Part shown: positions 61,948 to 64,000 of the stretch, piece after piece
Numbering within the stretch: position 1 is the first letter of the stretch
How the letters are laid out: every line of letters begins with the position of its first letter
Source: Ureibacillus terrenus
Lineage (GTDB): Bacteria; Bacillota; Bacilli; Bacillales_A; Planococcaceae
Assembly: GCF_006569205.1 (NCBI RefSeq)
Contig: NZ_VIGD01000002.1
Coordinates: forward strand, 62,001 to 126,000
Direction of reading: 5' to 3'
DNA length: 64,000 nucleotides
Notes under the pieces: generated by a model
Database searches by the model: none
What the model was told of the DNA's origin: nothing
What the model saw: the letters and a program-made list of their open reading frames with translations, nothing else
Translations under genes and position numbers: made by a program

Positions 61948-63114
61948 TTACAAAGAATTGATAAATCGTTTTATTCGTTTCATGGCTTCCCGCAATTCTT
62001 CCATGGATGTCGCGTAGGAGCAGCGGATGTGCCCTTCGCCGCTTTCGCCGAAAACATCGCCAGGAACGACCGCAACGCCTTCTTCTTTCAACAATCGCTC
62101 CGCAAATTCCTGTGAGCTCAATCCTGTCGATTCAATGGAAGGGAAGGCGTAGAACGCACCGCCAGGCATATGGCAAGTGAGCCCCATTTCATTGAATGAA
62201 TTCACAATAAAATTGCGGCGGAGACGGTAGCTTTTCACCATTTTGTCCACATCTTCCCGGCCGTTTCTTAACGCTTCAAGCCCCGCATATTGGGAAGTGG
62301 TGGATGCGCACATCAGAGCATATTGATGCACTTTCAACATCTCTTTTAAAATTTCTTTCGGTGCGCAGACAAAGCCGAGGCGCCATCCTGTCATGGCAAA
62401 GGCTTTGGAGAAGCCGTTCACCAAAATCGTTCTCTCCCGCATGCCAGGAAGGGAGGCCATGCTTGTAAATTCTTCGTCATATGTAAGTTCGGCATAAATT
62501 TCATCGGAAATGACAAGCAAGTCGTGTTTCTTGATGACTTCAGCAAGGGCTTCCAATTCCTGTTTGTTCAACAGCGTACCTGTCGGGTTGTTAGGGAAGC
62601 AGATCATCAATGCTTTCGTTTTGTCCGTGATGGCCGCTTCGATTTGGCTTGGAAGAATTTTGAAGTCGTTTTCCTTCAATGCCTGAACAGGAACCGGTAC
62701 ACCTCCGGCAAGGGTTACCATCGGTCCATAGGAAACGAAGCACGGTTCAACGACAATCACTTCATCCCCCGGATCCAAAATCGTTCTCATCGCCGTATCG
62801 ATCGCGGAGCTTGCCCCGACCGTCACGATGACTTCGGATGGGGAATATTCCACGTGATACCGGTTTTTCACATACTTCGTAATTTCTTCGCGCAATTCCG
62901 GAAGACCGGCATTCGGCGTATAGGAAGTGTAGCCTTCCTCGATGGAACGGATGGCCGCTTCCCTTACAGGCCAAGGAGTGACGAAATCCGGCTCGCCCAC
63001 CCCAAGGGAAATGACGCCTTCCATGCCTGCAGCCAAATCAAAGAAACGACGAATTCCTGATGGTTTCAGTTCTCTAACGGTTTTCGAAACATAAGATTTA
63101 CTTGTTGCCTTCAT
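61948..63114 (-). CDS. alaT: PLP aminotransferase, AlaT-like
   Basis: The 388-residue class I/II aminotransferase has ISLGVGEPDFVTPWPVREAA, FPNNPTGTLL, VISDEIYAELTYD and the PLP lysine Lys237 in VNGFSKAFAMTGWRLGF. It is very like Bacillus subtilis AlaT (YugH), which makes alanine from pyruvate; PatA-type N-acetyl-diaminopimelate aminotransferase is a close alternative from sequence alone. The preceding regulator gene ends directly before the ATG, as in the B. subtilis alaR-alaT operon, which supports the AlaT name. Confidence 0.87.
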   Translation of the reverse strand: MKATSKSYVSKTVRELKPSGIRRFFDLAAGMEGVISLGVGEPDFVTPWPVREAAIRSIEEGYTSYTPNAGLPELREEITKYVKNRYHVEYSPSEVIVTVGASSAIDTAMRTILDPGDEVIVVEPCFVSYGPMVTLAGGVPVPVQALKENDFKILPSQIEAAITDKTKALMICFPNNPTGTLLNKQELEALAEVIKKHDLLVISDEIYAELTYDEEFTSMASLPGMRERTILVNGFSKAFAMTGWRLGFVCAPKEILKEMLKVHQYALMCASTTSQYAGLEALRNGREDVDKMVKSYRLRRNFIVNSFNEMGLTCHMPGGAFYAFPSIESTGLSSQEFAERLLKEEGVAVVPGDVFGESGEGHIRCSYATSMEELREAMKRIKRFINSL

Positions 63115-63612
63115 TTATGACACCACAATTCTCTTATCTTTTTTCTCTTGTTCCAAAATGATTCCATCATGTTTGTATTTCTTTAAGATAAAGTGAGTGG
63201 TTGTGGAAACAACGGATTCCAAAGTGGACAACTTCTGGGATACAAAGTTTGCCACTTCGTTCAACGTTTTCCCTTCAACAATCACGGATAAATCATAAGT
63301 GCCGCTCATCAAATACACGGATTGCACTTCGTCATACCGGTAAATCTTTTCGGCAATCTCATCGAAACCGACGCCTTGTTTAGGGGTCACTTTCACGTCG
63401 ATCATCGCCCGTACTCCCTGATGATCGTCCACTTTAGTCCAATCTATCATCGTCAAATATTTTACAATGACTTTATCATTTTCGAGTTTTTTCATAATGG
63501 CTTCTGTTTCTTCCACAGTTAAGCCCACCATTTTCGCAAGGTCGGCAGTTTCGATTCGGGCATCTTTTTCCAAAACTCCAAGAATTTCTAATTCTTTTTC
63601 GCTTAATTTCAT
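63115..63612 (-). CDS. alaR: Lrp/AsnC-family regulator AlaR
   Basis: The 165-residue Lrp-type regulator has an N-terminal helix-turn-helix (IETADLAKMVGLTVEETEAI) and a C-terminal RAM domain (AMIDVKVTPKQGVGFDEIAE; VYLMSGTYDLSVIVEGK). The phrase STTTHFILKKYKHDG matches Bacillus subtilis AlaR (YugG), which is needed for alaT expression in response to alanine. GGAGGTCATTCC stands before the ATG. Its stop abuts alaT, giving a two-gene operon. Confidence 0.9.
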   Translation of the reverse strand: MKLSEKELEILGVLEKDARIETADLAKMVGLTVEETEAIMKKLENDKVIVKYLTMIDWTKVDDHQGVRAMIDVKVTPKQGVGFDEIAEKIYRYDEVQSVYLMSGTYDLSVIVEGKTLNEVANFVSQKLSTLESVVSTTTHFILKKYKHDGIILEQEKKDKRIVVS

Positions 63613-63647
63613 GGAATGACCTCCAAGGATAAGTAGAGTTTAATTAG

Positions 63648-63675
63648 ATTTTAGCACTATGAATCAAGAGTTCAA
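63648..63675 (-). promoter_or_regulatory. promoter of alaR-alaT
   Basis: On the minus strand TTGAAC (63675-63670), a 16-bp spacer and TAAAAT (63653-63648) with TGC just before it (extended -10). AlaR sites are expected nearby but were not identified. Confidence 0.6.
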
Positions 63676-63905
63676 GTTAAAACTGAAGATGGGAAAAATT
63701 TTTTTAAAGCGCATGAAAGGGGTTTTTTCCAGCGTTTCCATGCCGCTCCCTCCAGCCCCGAATGGCGTCCGATATTCTAAAAGATTATTGAAATATTTCA
63801 TCTCATTGTATATATAGGAGTGGGAACAAATAAAGAATTTAGCAGAAAGTCCATCAATGAAGTTCTTTACTCAATGTCGGAGATGAGCATGAAGGGGGGA
63901 GATGC

Positions 63906-64000
63906 ATGAAAATGTTGGGGTCGATCATCGGCATTGTTTCGGCGGTTGCCAGTGTCGTGTTCTGGGGCATCTTTTCTTTCGATAACCCATATTCCCGTCC
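63906..64000 (+). CDS. start of an unidentified membrane protein (runs off the window)
   Basis: ATG 63906 has GGGGGGA as ribosome site. The 31 visible residues (MKMLGSIIGIVSAVASVVFW, then GIFSFDNPYSR) form one hydrophobic segment. The remainder lies outside the window, so no family can be named. It is divergent from alaR; 63613-63905 holds only the divergent promoters. Confidence 0.6.
   Translation, partial: MKMLGSIIGIVSAVASVVFWGIFSFDNPYSR

Overview
The window reads as chromosome of a low-to-moderate GC Bacillales (Bacillaceae or Planococcaceae type). The pointers are strong GGAGG-type ribosome sites, frequent GTG/TTG starts, and several gene groups familiar from Bacillus: metNIQ, ykkCD behind a guanidine-I riboswitch, ymcC-pksA, ywrD-ywrB-ywrA, ykhA, an iolS-type aldo/keto reductase, a bacillithiol-transferase-like DinB protein, and alaR-alaT. 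The genus cannot be fixed from sequence alone. No rRNA, complete prophage, insertion sequence or CRISPR array was seen. One tRNA-Ala(GGC) is present.

Layout. 1-8.9 kb: end of an ABC exporter, a double GNAT protein, menA, the methionine importer metNIQ, iolS, a 740-bp gene-poor stretch with three evenly spaced palindromes, and a membrane-anchored HtrA-like protease. 9.0-13.7 kb: a sulfide/persulfide response module (CoA-disulfide reductase-rhodanese fusion, CstR repressor, two rhodaneses) with four CstR-type operators, interrupted by guanidine exporters under a guanidine-I riboswitch and by thpR. 13.8-17.9 kb: a small membrane protein, cadC-cadA with paired operators, and divergent ymcC/pksA with paired operators. 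18.0-41.5 kb: mostly housekeeping and accessory metabolism (GDPD, DUF2804, nitroreductase, fructosamine kinase, methylmalonate-semialdehyde dehydrogenase, an ECF substrate-binding subunit, GGT, chromate-transporter halves, a diguanylate cyclase, thioesterase, two Nudix proteins, a succinate/acetate CoA-transferase, TPR protein, BstA-like protein, and a PadR-DUF2812 operon flanked by two paralogous small membrane proteins).

41.6-55.95 kb is a defence island, clearly more AT-rich at its left end. It holds a sigma-70-like gene missing its core region 2.1-2.2 and shifted in frame, an McrB-type GTPase, a DUF2357/PD-(D/E)XK McrC-type partner broken by a one-base shift plus a 68-bp duplication, and, convergent to these, an intact dptF-dptG-dptH operon. 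The last encodes the restriction half of a DNA-phosphorothioate (Dnd/Dpt) system, yet no dndA-E modification genes lie on either side in the window.

56.5-64 kb returns to chromosomal genes: a SnoaL-like protein, a flavin reductase, a PAS-GGDEF protein, a DUF1541 lipoprotein, a frameshifted lipoprotein, a 21-bp minisatellite of 13 exactly phased units (a decayed relative lies at about 2.1 kb), and alaR-alaT. At least four reading frames (ICMT-like methyltransferase, sigma factor, McrC partner, small lipoprotein) carry visible lesions. Some could be assembly errors at homopolymers, but the 68-bp duplication and the sigma-factor deletion cannot be single-base miscalls.
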